Below, in pieces: positions 1-10,788 of a stretch of DNA of 64,000 nucleotides. The position numbers were made by a program, and so were the translations under genes. The notes under the pieces are model-generated. The model searched no databases and had not been told where the DNA came from. It worked only from the letters and a program-made list of their open reading frames with translations. The first letter of the stretch is position 1, and every line of letters begins with the position of its first letter. Source of the DNA: Agarophyton chilense (lineage: Eukaryota; Rhodophyta; Florideophyceae; Gracilariales; Gracilariaceae); contig JARGXX010000093.1 of NCBI GenBank assembly GCA_030374765.1, positions 1 to 64,000 on the forward strand. The letters run 5' to 3'.

Positions 1-1973
1 CCCTAAAACCCCTAAACCCCTAAACCCCTAAAGCCCTAAACCCCTAAACCCCTAAACCCCTAAACCCCTAAACCCCTAAAACCCCTAAACCCCTAAACCC
101 CTAAAACCCCTAAACCCCTAAACCCCTAAACCCCTAAACCCCTAAACCCCTAAACCCCTAAACCCCTAAACCCCTAAAACCCCTAAACCCCTAAAACCCC
201 CTAAAACCCCTAAACGCCCTAAACCCCTAAACGCCCTAAACCCCCCTAAACCCCTAAACCCCTAAAACCCCTAAACCCCTAAACCCCTAAACCCCTAAAA
301 CCCCTAAACCCCTAAACCCCTAAAAACCCCTAAACCCCTAAACCCCTAAAACCCCTAAACCCCTAAAACCCCTAAACCCCTAAACCCCTAAACCCCTAAA
401 CCCCTAAACCCCTAAACCCCTAAAACCCCTAAAACCCCTAAAACCCCTAAACCCCTAAACCCCTAAACCCCTAAACCCCTAAACCCCTAAACCCCTAAAA
501 CGCCCTAAACCCCTAAACCCCTAAACCCCTAAACCCCTAAACCCCTAAACCCCTAAACCCCTAAACGCCCTAAACCCCCTAAACCCCTACGCCCTAAACC
601 CCTAAACCCCTAAAACCCTAAAGCCCTAAAGCCCTAAACCCCTAAACGCCCTAAACCCCTAAACCCCTAAACCCCTAAAACCCCTAAAACCCCTAAACCC
701 CTAAACCCCTAAAACCCCTAAACCCCTAAAGCCCTAAACCCCTAAACCCCTAAAACCCCTAAACCCCTAAACCCCTAAAACCCCTAAACCCCTAAAACCC
801 CTAAAACCCCTAAACCCCTAAACCCCTAAACCCCTAAACCCCTAAACCCCTAAACCCCTAAACCCCTAAACCCCTAAACCCCTAAAACCCCTAAAACCCC
901 TAAAACCCCTAAAACCCCTAAACCCCTAAACCCCTAAACCCCTAAAACCCCTAAACCCCTAAACCCCTAAACCCCTAAACCCCTAAACCCCTAAACCCCT
1001 AAACCCCTAAACCCCTAAACCCCTAAACCCCTAAACCCCTAAAACCCCTAAACCCCTAAACCCCTAAACCCCTAAACCCCTAAACCCTAAACCCCCTTAA
1101 ACCCCTAAACCCCTAAACCCCTAAACCCCTAAACCCCTAAACCCCTAAACCCCTAAAACCCCTAAAACCCCTAAACCCCTAAACGCCCTAAAACCCCTAA
1201 AACCCCTAAACCCCTAAAACCCCTAAACCCCTAAAACCCCCTAAAACCCCTAAACCCCTAAACCCCTAAAACCCCTAAACCCCTAAACCCCTAAACCCCT
1301 AAACCCCTAAACCCCTAAACCCCTAAAACCCCTAAAACCCCTAAACCCCTAAACCCCTAAACCCCTAAACCCCTAAACCCCTAAACCCTAAAACCCCTAA
1401 AACCCCTAAAACCCCTAAACCCCTAAACCCTAAACCCCTAAACCCCTAAACCCCTAAAACCCCTAAACCCCTAAACCCCTAAAACCCCTAAACCCCTAAA
1501 CCCCTAAAACCCCTAAACCCCTAAACCCTAAAACCCCTAAAACCCCTAAAGCCCTAAACCCTAAACCCCCTAAACCCCTAAAACCCCTAAAACCCCTAAA
1601 CCCCCTAAACCCCTAAAACCCCTAAAACCCCTAAAACCCCTAAAACCCCTAAAACCCCTAAACCCTAAACCCCTAAACCCCTAAACCCCTAAAACCCCTA
1701 AACCCCTAAAACCCCTAAACCCCTAAACCCCTAAAACCCCTAAACCCCTAAAACCCCTAAAACCCCTAAACCCCTAAACGCCCTAAACCCCTAAAACCCC
1801 TAAACCCCCTAAACCCCTAAAAACCCCTAAACCCCTAAACCCCTAAACCCCTAAACCCTAAACCCTAAACCCCTAAACCCCTAAAACCCCTAAACCCCTA
1901 AACCCCTAAAACCCCTAAACCCCTAAACCCCTAAACCCCTAAAACCCCTAAACCCCTAAAACCCCTAAACCCC
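1..1973. repeat. Telomeric repeat array at the chromosome end
   Basis: About 240 head-to-tail copies of a C-rich telomeric repeat. The commonest unit is CCCCTAAA, with CCCTAAA, CCCCTAAAA and occasional GCCCTAAA or CGCCCTAAA variants. The C-rich strand reads 5' to 3' into the sequence, which is the orientation expected at the left end of a chromosome. The G strand is therefore TTTAGGGG/TTTTAGGGG, related to but longer than plant-type TTTAGGG. The unit length varies throughout, suggesting an imprecise telomerase template or slippage. There is no coding potential. Confidence 0.97.
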
Positions 1974-4900
1974 AGAGCACAGCGACGCCGCACATTCCCA
2001 CCGCATTTCTTAACACCTAAACCCCGTTCGCGGAATAGAAAAATGCCGTCGCCAACCAAGTACCCTTAAGGGGAACAGTTGCAAGTCGATTAGTACCTTA
2101 AATGGAAACGTCGCAAGTCCATAAGTCAAGCCAATATGAGTACGTTTAGCTCAGTGGTTAATATTTGTTAATATTTTCCACAAGTCGTGGGTTCAATTCC
2201 CATTGTTTGCAGGACAATTACAATTAGGAGTAGCGCCCCTAATATCATGTAATTAGCTTAATGACGAGGTAACACTTGCAATTAAGGTTTGGCCACCCCT
2301 AATTAGCAAATTAAGTTCCTCCAGAGCACAGCGACGCCGCACATTCCCACCGCATTTCTTAACACCTAAACCCCGTTCGCGGAATAGAAAAATGCCGTCG
2401 CCAACCAAGTACCCTTAAGGGGAACAGTTGCAAGTCGATTAGTACCTTAAATGGAAACGTCGCAAGTCCATAAGTCAAGCCAATATGAGTACGTTTAGCT
2501 CAGTGGTTAATATTTGTTAATATTTTCCACAAGTCGTGGGTTCAATTCCCATTGTTTGCAGGACAATTACAATTAGGAGTAGCGCCCCTAATATCATGTA
2601 ATTAGCTTAATGACGAGGTAACACTTGCAATTAAGGTTTGGCCACCCCTAATTAGCAAATTAAGTTCCTCCAGAGCACAGCGACGCCGCACATTCCCACC
2701 GCATTTCTTAACACCTAAACCCCGTTCGCGGAATAGAAAAATGCCGTCGCCAACCAAGTACCCTTAAGGGGAACAGTTGCAAGTCGATTAGTACCTTAAA
2801 TGGAAACGTCGCAAGTCCATAAGTCAAGCCAATATGAGTACGTTTAGCTCAGTGGTTAATATTTGTTAATATTTTCCACAAGTCGTGGGTTCAATTCCCA
2901 TTGTTTGCAGGACAATTACAATTAGGAGTAGCGCCCCTAATATCATGTAATTAGCTTAATGACGAGGTAACACTTGCAATTAAGGTTTGGCCACCCCTAA
3001 TTAGCAAATTAAGTTCCTCCAGAGCACAGCGACGCCGCACATTCCCACCGCATTTCTTAACACCTAAACCCCGTTCGCGGAATAGAAAAATGCCGTCGCC
3101 AACCAAGTACCCTTAAGGGGAACAGTTGCAAGTCGATTAGTACCTTAAATGGAAACGTCGCAAGTCCATAAGTCAAGCCAATATGAGTACGTTTAGCTCA
3201 GTGGTTAATATTTGTTAATATTTTCCACAAGTCGTGGGTTCAATTCCCATTGTTTGCAGGACAATTACAATTAGGAGTAGCGCCCCTAATATCATGTAAT
3301 TAGCTTAATGACGAGGTAACACTTGCAATTAAGGTTTGGCCACCCCTAATTAGCAAATTAAGTTCCTCCAGAGCACAGCGACGCCGCACATTCCCACCGC
3401 ATTTCTTAACACCTAAACCCCGTTCGCGGAATAGAAAAATGCCGTCGCCAACCAAGTACCCTTAAGGGGAACAGTTGCAAGTCGATTAGTACCTTAAATG
3501 GAAACGTCGCAAGTCCATAAGTCAAGCCAATATGAGTACGTTTAGCTCAGTGGTTAATATTTGTTAATATTTTCCACAAGTCGTGGGTTCAATTCCCATT
3601 GTTTGCAGGACAATTACAATTAGGAGTAGCGCCCCTAATATCATGTAATTAGCTTAATGACGAGGTAACACTTGCAATTAAGGTTTGGCCACCCCTAATT
3701 AGCAAATTAAGTTCCTCCAGAGCACAGCGACGCCGCACATTCCCACCGCATTTCTTAACACCTAAACCCCGTTCGCGGAATAGAAAAATGCCGTCGCCAA
3801 CCAAGTACCCTTAAGGGGAACAGTTGCAAGTCGATTAGTACCTTAAATGGAAACGTCGCAAGTCCATAAGTCAAGCCAATATGAGTACGTTTAGCTCAGT
3901 GGTTAATATTTGTTAATATTTTCCACAAGTCGTGGGTTCAATTCCCATTGTTTGCAGGACAATTACAATTAGGAGTAGCGCCCCTAATATCATGTAATTA
4001 GCTTAATGACGAGGTAACACTTGCAATTAAGGTTTGGCCACCCCTAATTAGCAAATTAAGTTCCTCCAGAGCACAGCGACGCCGCACATTCCCACCGCAT
4101 TTCTTAACACCTAAACCCCGTTCGCGGAATAGAAAAATGCCGTCGCCAACCAAGTACCCTTAAGGGGAACAGTTGCAAGTCGATTAGTACCTTAAATGGA
4201 AACGTCGCAAGTCCATAAGTCAAGCCAATATGAGTACGTTTAGCTCAGTGGTTAATATTTGTTAATATTTTCCACAAGTCGTGGGTTCAATTCCCATTGT
4301 TTGCAGGACAATTACAATTAGGAGTAGCGCCCCTAATATCATGTAATTAGCTTAATGACGAGGTAACACTTGCAATTAAGGTTTGGCCACCCCTAATTAG
4401 CAAATTAAGTTCCTCCAGAGCACAGCGACGCCGCACATTCCCACCGCATTTCTTAACACCTAAACCCCGTTCGCGGAATAGAAAAATGCCGTCGCCAACC
4501 AAGTACCCTTAAGGGGAACAGTTGCAAGTCGATTAGTACCTTAAATGGAAACGTCGCAAGTCCATAAGTCAAGCCAATATGAGTACGTTTAGCTCAGTGG
4601 TTAATATTTGTTAATATTTTCCACAAGTCGTGGGTTCAATTCCCATTGTTTGCAGGACAATTACAATTAGGAGTAGCGCCCCTAATATCATGTAATTAGC
4701 TTAATGACGAGGTAACACTTGCAATTAAGGTTTGGCCACCCCTAATTAGCAAATTAAGTTCCTCCAGAGCACAGCGACGCCGCACATTCCCACCGCATTT
4801 CTTAACACCTAAACCCCGTTCGCGGAATAGAAAAATGCCGTCGCCAACCAAGTACCCTTAAGGGGAACAGTTGCAAGTCGATTAGTACCTTAAATGGAAA

Positions 4901-6550
4901 CGTCGCAAGTCCATAAGTCAAGCCAATATGAGTACGTTTAGCTCAGTGGTTAATATTTGTTAATATTTTCCACAAGTCGTGGGTTCAATTCCCATTGTTT
5001 GCAGGACAATTACAATTAGGAGTAGCGCCCCTAATATCATGTAATTAGCTTAATGACGAGGTAACACTTGCAATTAAGGTTTGGCCACCCCTAATTAGCA
5101 AATTAAGTTCCTCCAGAGCACAGCGACGCCGCACATTCCCACCGCATTTCTTAACACCTAAACCCCGTTCGCGGAATAGAAAAATGCCGTCGCCAACCAA
5201 GTACCCTTAAGGGGAACAGTTGCAAGTCGATTAGTACCTTAAATGGAAACGTCGCAAGTCCATAAGTCAAGCCAATATGAGTACGTTTAGCTCAGTGGTT
5301 AATATTTGTTAATATTTTCCACAAGTCGTGGGTTCAATTCCCATTGTTTGCAGGACAATTACAATTAGGAGTAGCGCCCCTAATATCATGTAATTAGCTT
5401 AATGACGAGGTAACACTTGCAATTAAGGTTTGGCCACCCCTAATTAGCAAATTAAGTTCCTCCAGAGCACAGCGACGCCGCACATTCCCACCGCATTTCT
5501 TAACACCTAAACCCCGTTCGCGGAATAGAAAAATGCCGTCGCCAACCAAGTACCCTTAAGGGGAACAGTTGCAAGTCGATTAGTACCTTAAATGGAAACG
5601 TCGCAAGTCCATAAGTCAAGCCAATATGAGTACGTTTAGCTCAGTGGTTAATATTTGTTAATATTTTCCACAAGTCGTGGGTTCAATTCCCATTGTTTGC
5701 AGGACAATTACAATTAGGAGTAGCGCCCCTAATATCATGTAATTAGCTTAATGACGAGGTAACACTTGCAATTAAGGTTTGGCCACCCCTAATTAGCAAA
5801 TTAAGTTCCTCCAGAGCACAGCGACGCCGCACATTCCCACCGCATTTCTTAACACCTAAACCCCGTTCGCGGAATAGAAAAATGCCGTCGCCAACCAAGT
5901 ACCCTTAAGGGGAACAGTTGCAAGTCGATTAGTACCTTAAATGGAAACGTCGCAAGTCCATAAGTCAAGCCAATATGAGTACGTTTAGCTCAGTGGTTAA
6001 TATTTGTTAATATTTTCCACAAGTCGTGGGTTCAATTCCCATTGTTTGCAGGACAATTACAATTAGGAGTAGCGCCCCTAATATCATGTAATTAGCTTAA
6101 TGACGAGGTAACACTTGCAATTAAGGTTTGGCCACCCCTAATTAGCAAATTAAGTTCCTCCAGAGCACAGCGACGCCGCACATTCCCACCGCATTTCTTA
6201 ACACCTAAACCCCGTTCGCGGAATAGAAAAATGCCGTCGCCAACCAAGTACCCTTAAGGGGAACAGTTGCAAGTCGATTAGTACCTTAAATGGAAACGTC
6301 GCAAGTCCATAAGTCAAGCCAATATGAGTACGTTTAGCTCAGTGGTTAATATTTGTTAATATTTTCCACAAGTCGTGGGTTCAATTCCCATTGTTTGCAG
6401 GACAATTACAATTAGGAGTAGCGCCCCTAATATCATGTAATTAGCTTAATGACGAGGTAACACTTGCAATTAAGGTTTGGCCACCCCTAATTAGCAAATT
6501 AAGTTCCTCCAGAGCACAGCGACGCCGCACATTCCCACCGCATTTCTTAA
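1974..6550. repeat. 349-bp subtelomeric tandem array, 13 copies plus a partial
   Basis: A unit starting AGAGCACAGCGACGCCGC recurs with an exact 349-bp period at 1974, 2323, 2672, 3021 and so on to 6162. A 14th copy starting at 6511 breaks off at about 6550, where telomeric repeat resumes. The copies look identical by eye, so the array is recently amplified, homogenised by conversion, or an assembly product. The unit itself contains a telomere-like CCTAAACCCC, and the right junction falls exactly there, pointing to recombination between that stretch and true telomere. Each unit also holds a tRNA-like segment, a CCCTTAAGGGG near-palindrome and an ATTAGG...CCTAAT inverted pair. No long reading frame is present. 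Confidence 0.95.
2140..2210 (+). tRNA. tRNA-like segment (probably tRNA pseudogene or Pol III promoter unit)
   Basis: This 71-nt segment in the first repeat unit recurs every 349 bp (13 copies, last at 6328). It carries a good A box (TAGCTCAGTGG) and a good B box (GGTTCAATTCC) at normal tRNA spacing, and a T arm that pairs as GTGGG/CCCAT around a seven-base loop. The acceptor stem pairs only in part, the D stem is not closed and the anticodon stem is weak. The TGTTAA...CCACAAGTCG stretch recalls tRNA-Asn. It is most likely a degenerate tRNA or tRNA-derived SINE-like piece rather than a working tRNA, but it could still recruit RNA polymerase III. Confidence 0.5.
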
Positions 6551-6842
6551 CCCCTAAACCCCTAAACCCCTAAACCCCTAAAAACCCCTAAACCCCTAAA
6601 CCCCTAAAGCCCTAAACCCCTAAACCCCTAAACCCCCTAAACCCCTAAAACCCCTAAACCCCTAAACCCCTAAAACGCCCTAAACCCCTAAAACCCCTAA
6701 ACCCCTAAACCCCTAAACCCCTAAACCCCTAAACCCCTAAACGCCCTAAACCCCTACACAATGTTTTCCTCTCCGTAAATTCAAAATCCCATAAAGGTAA
6801 AGCTTCCCCTAAAACCCCTAAACTCCTAAACCCCTGAAACCT
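6551..6842. repeat. Internal telomeric repeat tract
   Basis: CCCCTAAA repeats resume directly after the broken 14th tandem unit and run cleanly to about 6756. They then continue as scattered degenerate units (CCCCTAAAACCCC, CTCCTAAACCCC) to about 6842. The inward decay marks this as an older tract than the terminal one, so the 349-bp array sits inside what was once a continuous telomere. Confidence 0.9.
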
Positions 6843-6891
6843 GTAAAAGCCAGTACCCAATTGTTTCCTGTACGAAAACGTAAACTCCCGT

Positions 6892-7752
6892 AGGCCCTGA
6901 CCAATAGCTACTTTGTGGCGATGGCACTGTTGGACAAACCTTAACGTCATAAGACCCTACCTGGCATCGTTAAGCATACGTCATCCCTACCTCACTAAAC
7001 GCACTGCACGCGTCTTCTTTAGCTGAGAGTGTGGCGCCAGCACTCGCCTGACCTACTACTCACCACACTCAACCTCCATTGAACTTGACAATACCAACGA
7101 ATATCGGCCCCCAGTGTTGCCGGATATGAAAACCATCCTAGAACCAAGCGCAAACGCACCTTTTCTAGCCGCGTCCACGACCCCAAAAACGCACATACAA
7201 AACGCCTGACAATGTGCCAACTGCCTCCACGAAATCGCCACAGAACCAAGCGCAAACGCATACCCCAACCCTTTCTTTTGATAAAAATTTCGCACATTAT
7301 CCAGCTTACAACACAGCTCGACTGTGCAGCGGAGATGTGGCTGAAACCAAGCGCCTTTGAGTGCCACACTCGACGCACGCCTCCACGTTGTGTAGCAAAA
7401 ATGTTACAATAAAGCATGTGCAAACGCAGGATTGGGCAGAAAGCCCAGCGCGCGTAAAATTTATGATTTTTTCAAATGCAAAAATTGCGAAAATGGGTGC
7501 TGCGCCCCAACATCTGGCAAGTCGCGCGCTACGTTACCCGAACGAAGCGCCTGAGCGCAATTAGCCACGATTTTTTGAGCGTGCCAATGTGTCATACGCG
7601 CTCTCCAGCACAACGTTTTCCATCCAGGGGGTCAAAATCGCACATACGTCGAATGCAGCGCGTGGCGCTTGGTGTATGTAATTACCAAGCGCTACTGACA
7701 ACTGCGTTTTACCAAGCGCCAGCCCACACTTACAACCTGTAATATATATATA
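6892..7752. repeat. Subtelomeric repeat, copy A
   Basis: Copy A of a dispersed repeat also found at 21226-21836 (copy B, left part missing) and 22623-23480 (copy C, full). A and C align from AGGCCCTGA to a terminal (TA)n run and differ only at scattered positions. The repeat is studded with ACCAAGCGC or close variants (about 7143, 7234, 7349, 7684, 7712), with CAAAAACGCACATAC near 7183, and with a hairpin at 7665-7692. Short frames on both strands are open in all copies but their products resemble nothing I know, so I read it as non-coding. Confidence 0.85.
7665..7692. other. Conserved hairpin in the subtelomeric repeat
   Basis: GCGCTTGGT and ACCAAGCGC form a perfect 9-bp inverted pair around a 10-base loop. 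The same pair occurs at 21750-21777 and 23396-23423, with one base changed in the loop of the last. The arms are the same 9-mer that recurs singly through the repeat, so this may be a paired protein-binding site. Confidence 0.6.
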
Positions 7753-7802
7753 AACCACTTCCCGTCCGTTTCAGCCTCTACTTTTTGCACCATTGTAAAG
7801 TG

Positions 7803-7871
7803 CAGGGCCGTAGCTACAGATATAGTGCGCCCTCCCCGGGACCCCCCCCGAATTGGGGGGCTGCGCCCCCC
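7803..7871. other. Possible left terminus of the telomeric mobile unit
   Basis: CAGGGCCGTAGCTACAG resembles the terminal inverted repeats of several eukaryotic cut-and-paste families, which often begin CAGGG.CGTAGC. It is followed by a G/C-run block containing the hairpin GGGGGGC-TGC-GCCCCCC (7855-7871). It lies between the end of subtelomeric copy A and the first start codon of the protease gene. No matching inverted copy was found downstream, so this is a suggestion only. Confidence 0.3.
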
Positions 7872-7987
7872 AAACCCCCCCCCCTCTTTTTCGTTCTCAC
7901 CAGGTACTCCATTTGAGGTTTATCTCCGTTCGGATCAACCACTTTTCATTTCCACTACCTCGTTTTGACTTTTTCCGCCTTTCTCTC

Positions 7988-8866
7988 ATGCCCAAGCGCG
8001 ATGCTGTTAAGGTCAATACCGCCTATGACAGAAGTATGGAATCCCTTTCCATCTTCTCGTCAAATGTTTATCGACGAATTCAGGAAGCCAGAACGTCTTC
8101 TGTGCGTGTGGCTTGTGTAGATCTCTTCGTTGGACCCGTTTTTGGCCGTCGCACATCTATGAAGAAGTTAACTACGTTAGCCCAGGAGATTGGTTCAAGT
8201 CTGGAATACCATTTGTCAGAGCCTCTGCTGATACTGAACGGAACGGGTAGCGTGCTGTATGGTAAACTGGTTGTTGTCGGTGGTGGACACCGTTTCCTGG
8301 TGGGAGCCCGACAGAAGCATATGCTCTTGATACCGTACCAAGTTGTGGATCTATCTAATCTTAATGATGATGGAAGTCCTGTAGACTTTTTGCGCCACGA
8401 TTTCCTTCTCATTCATCACATAGAATCTTCTGAGCCGCGGCCTGCGGTTTACGGGATCATGGCACAAGTAGCCGAATATGAAAAGCTTCGAAACTACTGG
8501 AAGATGAAAGAAAATGAGCGCGTCCGCAAGCTCAACCACCCCAGCGCTACACCCCTATCCCCAACACATCCCAAAATTATCGATCTCTACAAGGTACTCT
8601 ACAAACCATCGCGAAACAGAAGTACTCATGCCATTGCTTTCATGGATCCATCTTTAACTATGAAGACATTGCACGGTTACTTATCGGGGGCGGATAGATT
8701 ACTGAAAGCAAACGTGGTTGGAGATCTCTGTTTCTTGGAAGGCTTTGCAAACACAAGCTTCAACATTAGATCGCTTGAAACTGTACGTACCTGGAAGATC
8801 TCAAAGATTAAAGCTACCTTGACCACTGGTTCCATATCATTGAGAAGGAACCAGATACGCTGCTAA
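7988..8866 (+). CDS. Uncharacterised N-terminal frame of the Ulp1-like protease gene
   Basis: The frame is open from 7853, but the first convincing start is the ATG at 7988 (MPKRDAVK), giving 292 residues; upstream sequence is G/C-run repeat. I recognise no domain. The middle part alternates hydrophobic and charged stretches typical of a folded protein (for example LLILNGTGSVLYGKLVVVGG). The last 20 or so codons overlap the next frame, which is shifted by -1 and already open from 8812 with protein-like sequence (YLDHWFHIIEKEPDTLLKF). The two frames therefore probably encode one product, joined by a frameshift, an unrecognised intron or a sequence error. A GTACGT donor at 8783 with AG at 8867-8868 would restore frame but lacks a pyrimidine tract. 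It lies on the same strand as, and upstream of, the recombinase-helicase gene. Confidence 0.6.
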   Translation: MPKRDAVKVNTAYDRSMESLSIFSSNVYRRIQEARTSSVRVACVDLFVGPVFGRRTSMKKLTTLAQEIGSSLEYHLSEPLLILNGTGSVLYGKLVVVGGGHRFLVGARQKHMLLIPYQVVDLSNLNDDGSPVDFLRHDFLLIHHIESSEPRPAVYGIMAQVAEYEKLRNYWKMKENERVRKLNHPSATPLSPTHPKIIDLYKVLYKPSRNRSTHAIAFMDPSLTMKTLHGYLSGADRLLKANVVGDLCFLEGFANTSFNIRSLETVRTWKISKIKATLTTGSISLRRNQIRC

Positions 8867-10788
8867 AGTTTGTCAAGGAGAGAAAAACGGGAAAGAAGAA
8901 GGACAATAATTCTACCGATAAGCAGTCCTGTAAGAACAATTCAACCATCCCCGGTCCGCCGATTCAGCATACAAAGCCTCCTGCTGGATGGGAATCTTAC
9001 ATTAATTGGACAGTGCAGGGGACGCTTTCCCTACTTGATCAACTGAAGTGGGCGCTCGAAGAAGAAGACGAAAGGGTGAGGAAGCAGGCGGGATGTTCGG
9101 CTACGGTGATTGATGACAACTCAGACAAACTGGATATTGTTGAAAAAGTGAGATTGAGGATGTTATCTGCCCAAACGAAAGCTGGGCATGTTGTTGACTT
9201 AGCAGCCCTTGTACAGGAAGAATCTGTTTCTTTCGAAACGGCCAGAGACCGTAGTGCTGAACTAGTTGTGGCAGGAGGGTTACTAAGGACCAAACTCAGT
9301 CTATCTCCAAACGATATACTTTCTATACAGAACCTAAGCTGGGCTACTGATCAAGTGCTTTTGTATACAATCTCGTTTTTGAACAACTGGACAGATCGCA
9401 CTATGAAAGAAATATACGTATTGGACCCTTTACTAACGCACGGGTGGTGGGATAACAAATTTAACGAGGACTCCGCTGCTCTCAGACAGTTGCAGCAAAA
9501 CGTTCGATCGACCACAAAGGCGAAAATCAACCCCCACGAACTAGTTTGGAGGTCTCAGGTGTCGTTCTTGCTAATGTGTGGAAACAAGCACTGGAGCCTA
9601 GCTGTGCTTATAAACCTCCCCCAACTTCTTGATTCAATGGAGTTCAACTCAAATCTTAAGGATGAGCAGTATCCGTCCCACCAAGTCGCTCGATGTATTA
9701 TAATGGATAGCATGAATGCCAAGACATCGCCACATCAGAACCTTGCGCAAAATGTACTGCATTACCTTACCTGTGCGTATCCGAACCCGACGCTACAGAC
9801 TGAGACTCTGCGAAGATCACTTCCCATTTTCGAGTACAGAACAAACCTGCAGAAAGCGTGTGAATGTGGCTTTTTCGCCACTTACCATGCTGCAGTCACA
9901 ACTCGAAACATTCAAGTGTTCCGTGAAGGTAATTTGGAGGATGTACGCACCTACCTCAGTGACGTGCGGAGGAGTTACTCGTTCAGTGAATATGCTCATT
10001 CTCTTCAAACGAGAATGCATATCATGCAATTCAAATTTGGCCAAAACGGGAGAAAATGTGTAGGCAGCAACGTCTTTCTTTGGAACGACTATGAAAGTGC
10101 TCATGAGCCTCATCAGCGCGAGGATTCAAAGAAGTTACCGGAATCAAAGCTCTCCAAACATGAGCCTGTGTCGAACAGGACAAGGCTAAAAGCTGGAACG
10201 TCCAGAACGTCGCAGAAGACCATCGATATCAGCGATGAAGCCCCATCGTCCAACGACCCAACCCGAGAAGACAAATCAACTACAAGGCCACCAACAACTT
10301 CGTCACCCAACCTTGAAACCAACAAAGGAATTGCTCGTGCTCTACTGCAGTTCAGTCTTAATACCGCCCCGGAAACTAAAGTCGAGGAAGGTGGTTTCAT
10401 TCACATTTTGAGCGACCCGAATGTGGAACGGGTGATGCAAGAAGTGTACCGGAGCAACGATGTGCTGCAGGCTATAGGAAAGGTCACTTCCGTTCTGGCG
10501 CCTCGTATTGAAGAGGCTTTGCAAAGGACGAGAACCCCTCCTACAAAAGAGAGTTTCAACGGAGACAAAGGCCCGAGTTTGATGTTACCAACCTCTCAGC
10601 TCGGTGCCTCCAACCCAGATCATCATTTCGAGGAGCGGACTGGCACTGATGCAGAATCAATATTACTGGAAGGTGCAAAATTGATGAAACACAGCGCGGA
10701 CAAGAGTATTCAGAAAGAATGGCAGGAATGTATGCAGAAAGCGAAGGAGCTCATTGATCATGTGAAGAAGAAACGTAGGCTCAACTAG
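8812..10788 (+). CDS. Ulp1/SENP-like cysteine protease (peptidase family C48)
   Basis: The frame is open from 8812 and has no ATG near its start (9013 is GTG), so it depends on the upstream frame. The C48 catalytic set is readable in order: His in NKHWSLAVL (codon 9589), Asp in IIMDSM (codon 9706), oxyanion Gln (codon 9850) and the nucleophile Cys in ECGFF (codon 9865). Family members remove SUMO or related modifiers; many DNA transposons, such as KDZ elements, carry one of unknown role. The last third (after about 10090) is Ser/Thr/Pro-rich and charged, probably disordered, ending in a basic KKKRR tail that could serve as a nuclear signal. It lies upstream of the helicase gene on the same strand with a 1.4-kb gap. 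The protease fold is well supported; the substrate is unknown. Confidence 0.78.
   Translation, partial: SYLDHWFHIIEKEPDTLLKFVKERKTGKKKDNNSTDKQSCKNNSTIPGPPIQHTKPPAGWESYINWTVQGTLSLLDQLKWALEEEDERVRKQAGCSATVIDDNSDKLDIVEKVRLRMLSAQTKAGHVVDLAALVQEESVSFETARDRSAELVVAGGLLRTKLSLSPNDILSIQNLSWATDQVLLYTISFLNNWTDRTMKEIYVLDPLLTHGWWDNKFNEDSAALRQLQQNVRSTTKAKINPHELVWRSQVSFLLMCGNKHWSLAVLINLPQLLDSMEFNSNLKDEQYPSHQVARCIIMDSMNAKTSPHQNLAQNVLHYLTCAYPNPTLQTETLRRSLPIFEYRTNLQKACECGFFATYHAAVTTRNIQVFREGNLEDVRTYLSDVRRSYSFSEYAHSLQTRMHIMQFKFGQNGRKCVGSNVFLWNDYESAHEPHQREDSKKLPESKLSKHEPVSNRTRLKAGTSRTSQKTIDISDEAPSSNDPTREDKSTTRPPTTSSPNLETNKGIARALLQFSLNTAPETKVEEGGFIHILSDPNVERVMQEVYRSNDVLQAIGKVTSVLAPRIEEALQRTRTPPTKESFNGDKGPSLMLPTSQLGASNPDHHFEERTGTDAESILLEGAKLMKHSADKSIQKEWQECMQKAKELIDHVKKKRRLN

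Noticed and set aside
6985-7742. Multiple 60-134 codon frames on both strands in the subtelomeric repeat, recurring in all copies
   Set aside because: They persist because the repeat copies are nearly identical; products are biased, overlap on both strands and match no domain.
8783-8813. 31-base intron GTACGT...AAAG between the two protease frames
   Set aside because: Too short for a normal intron and its removal does not bring the frames together.
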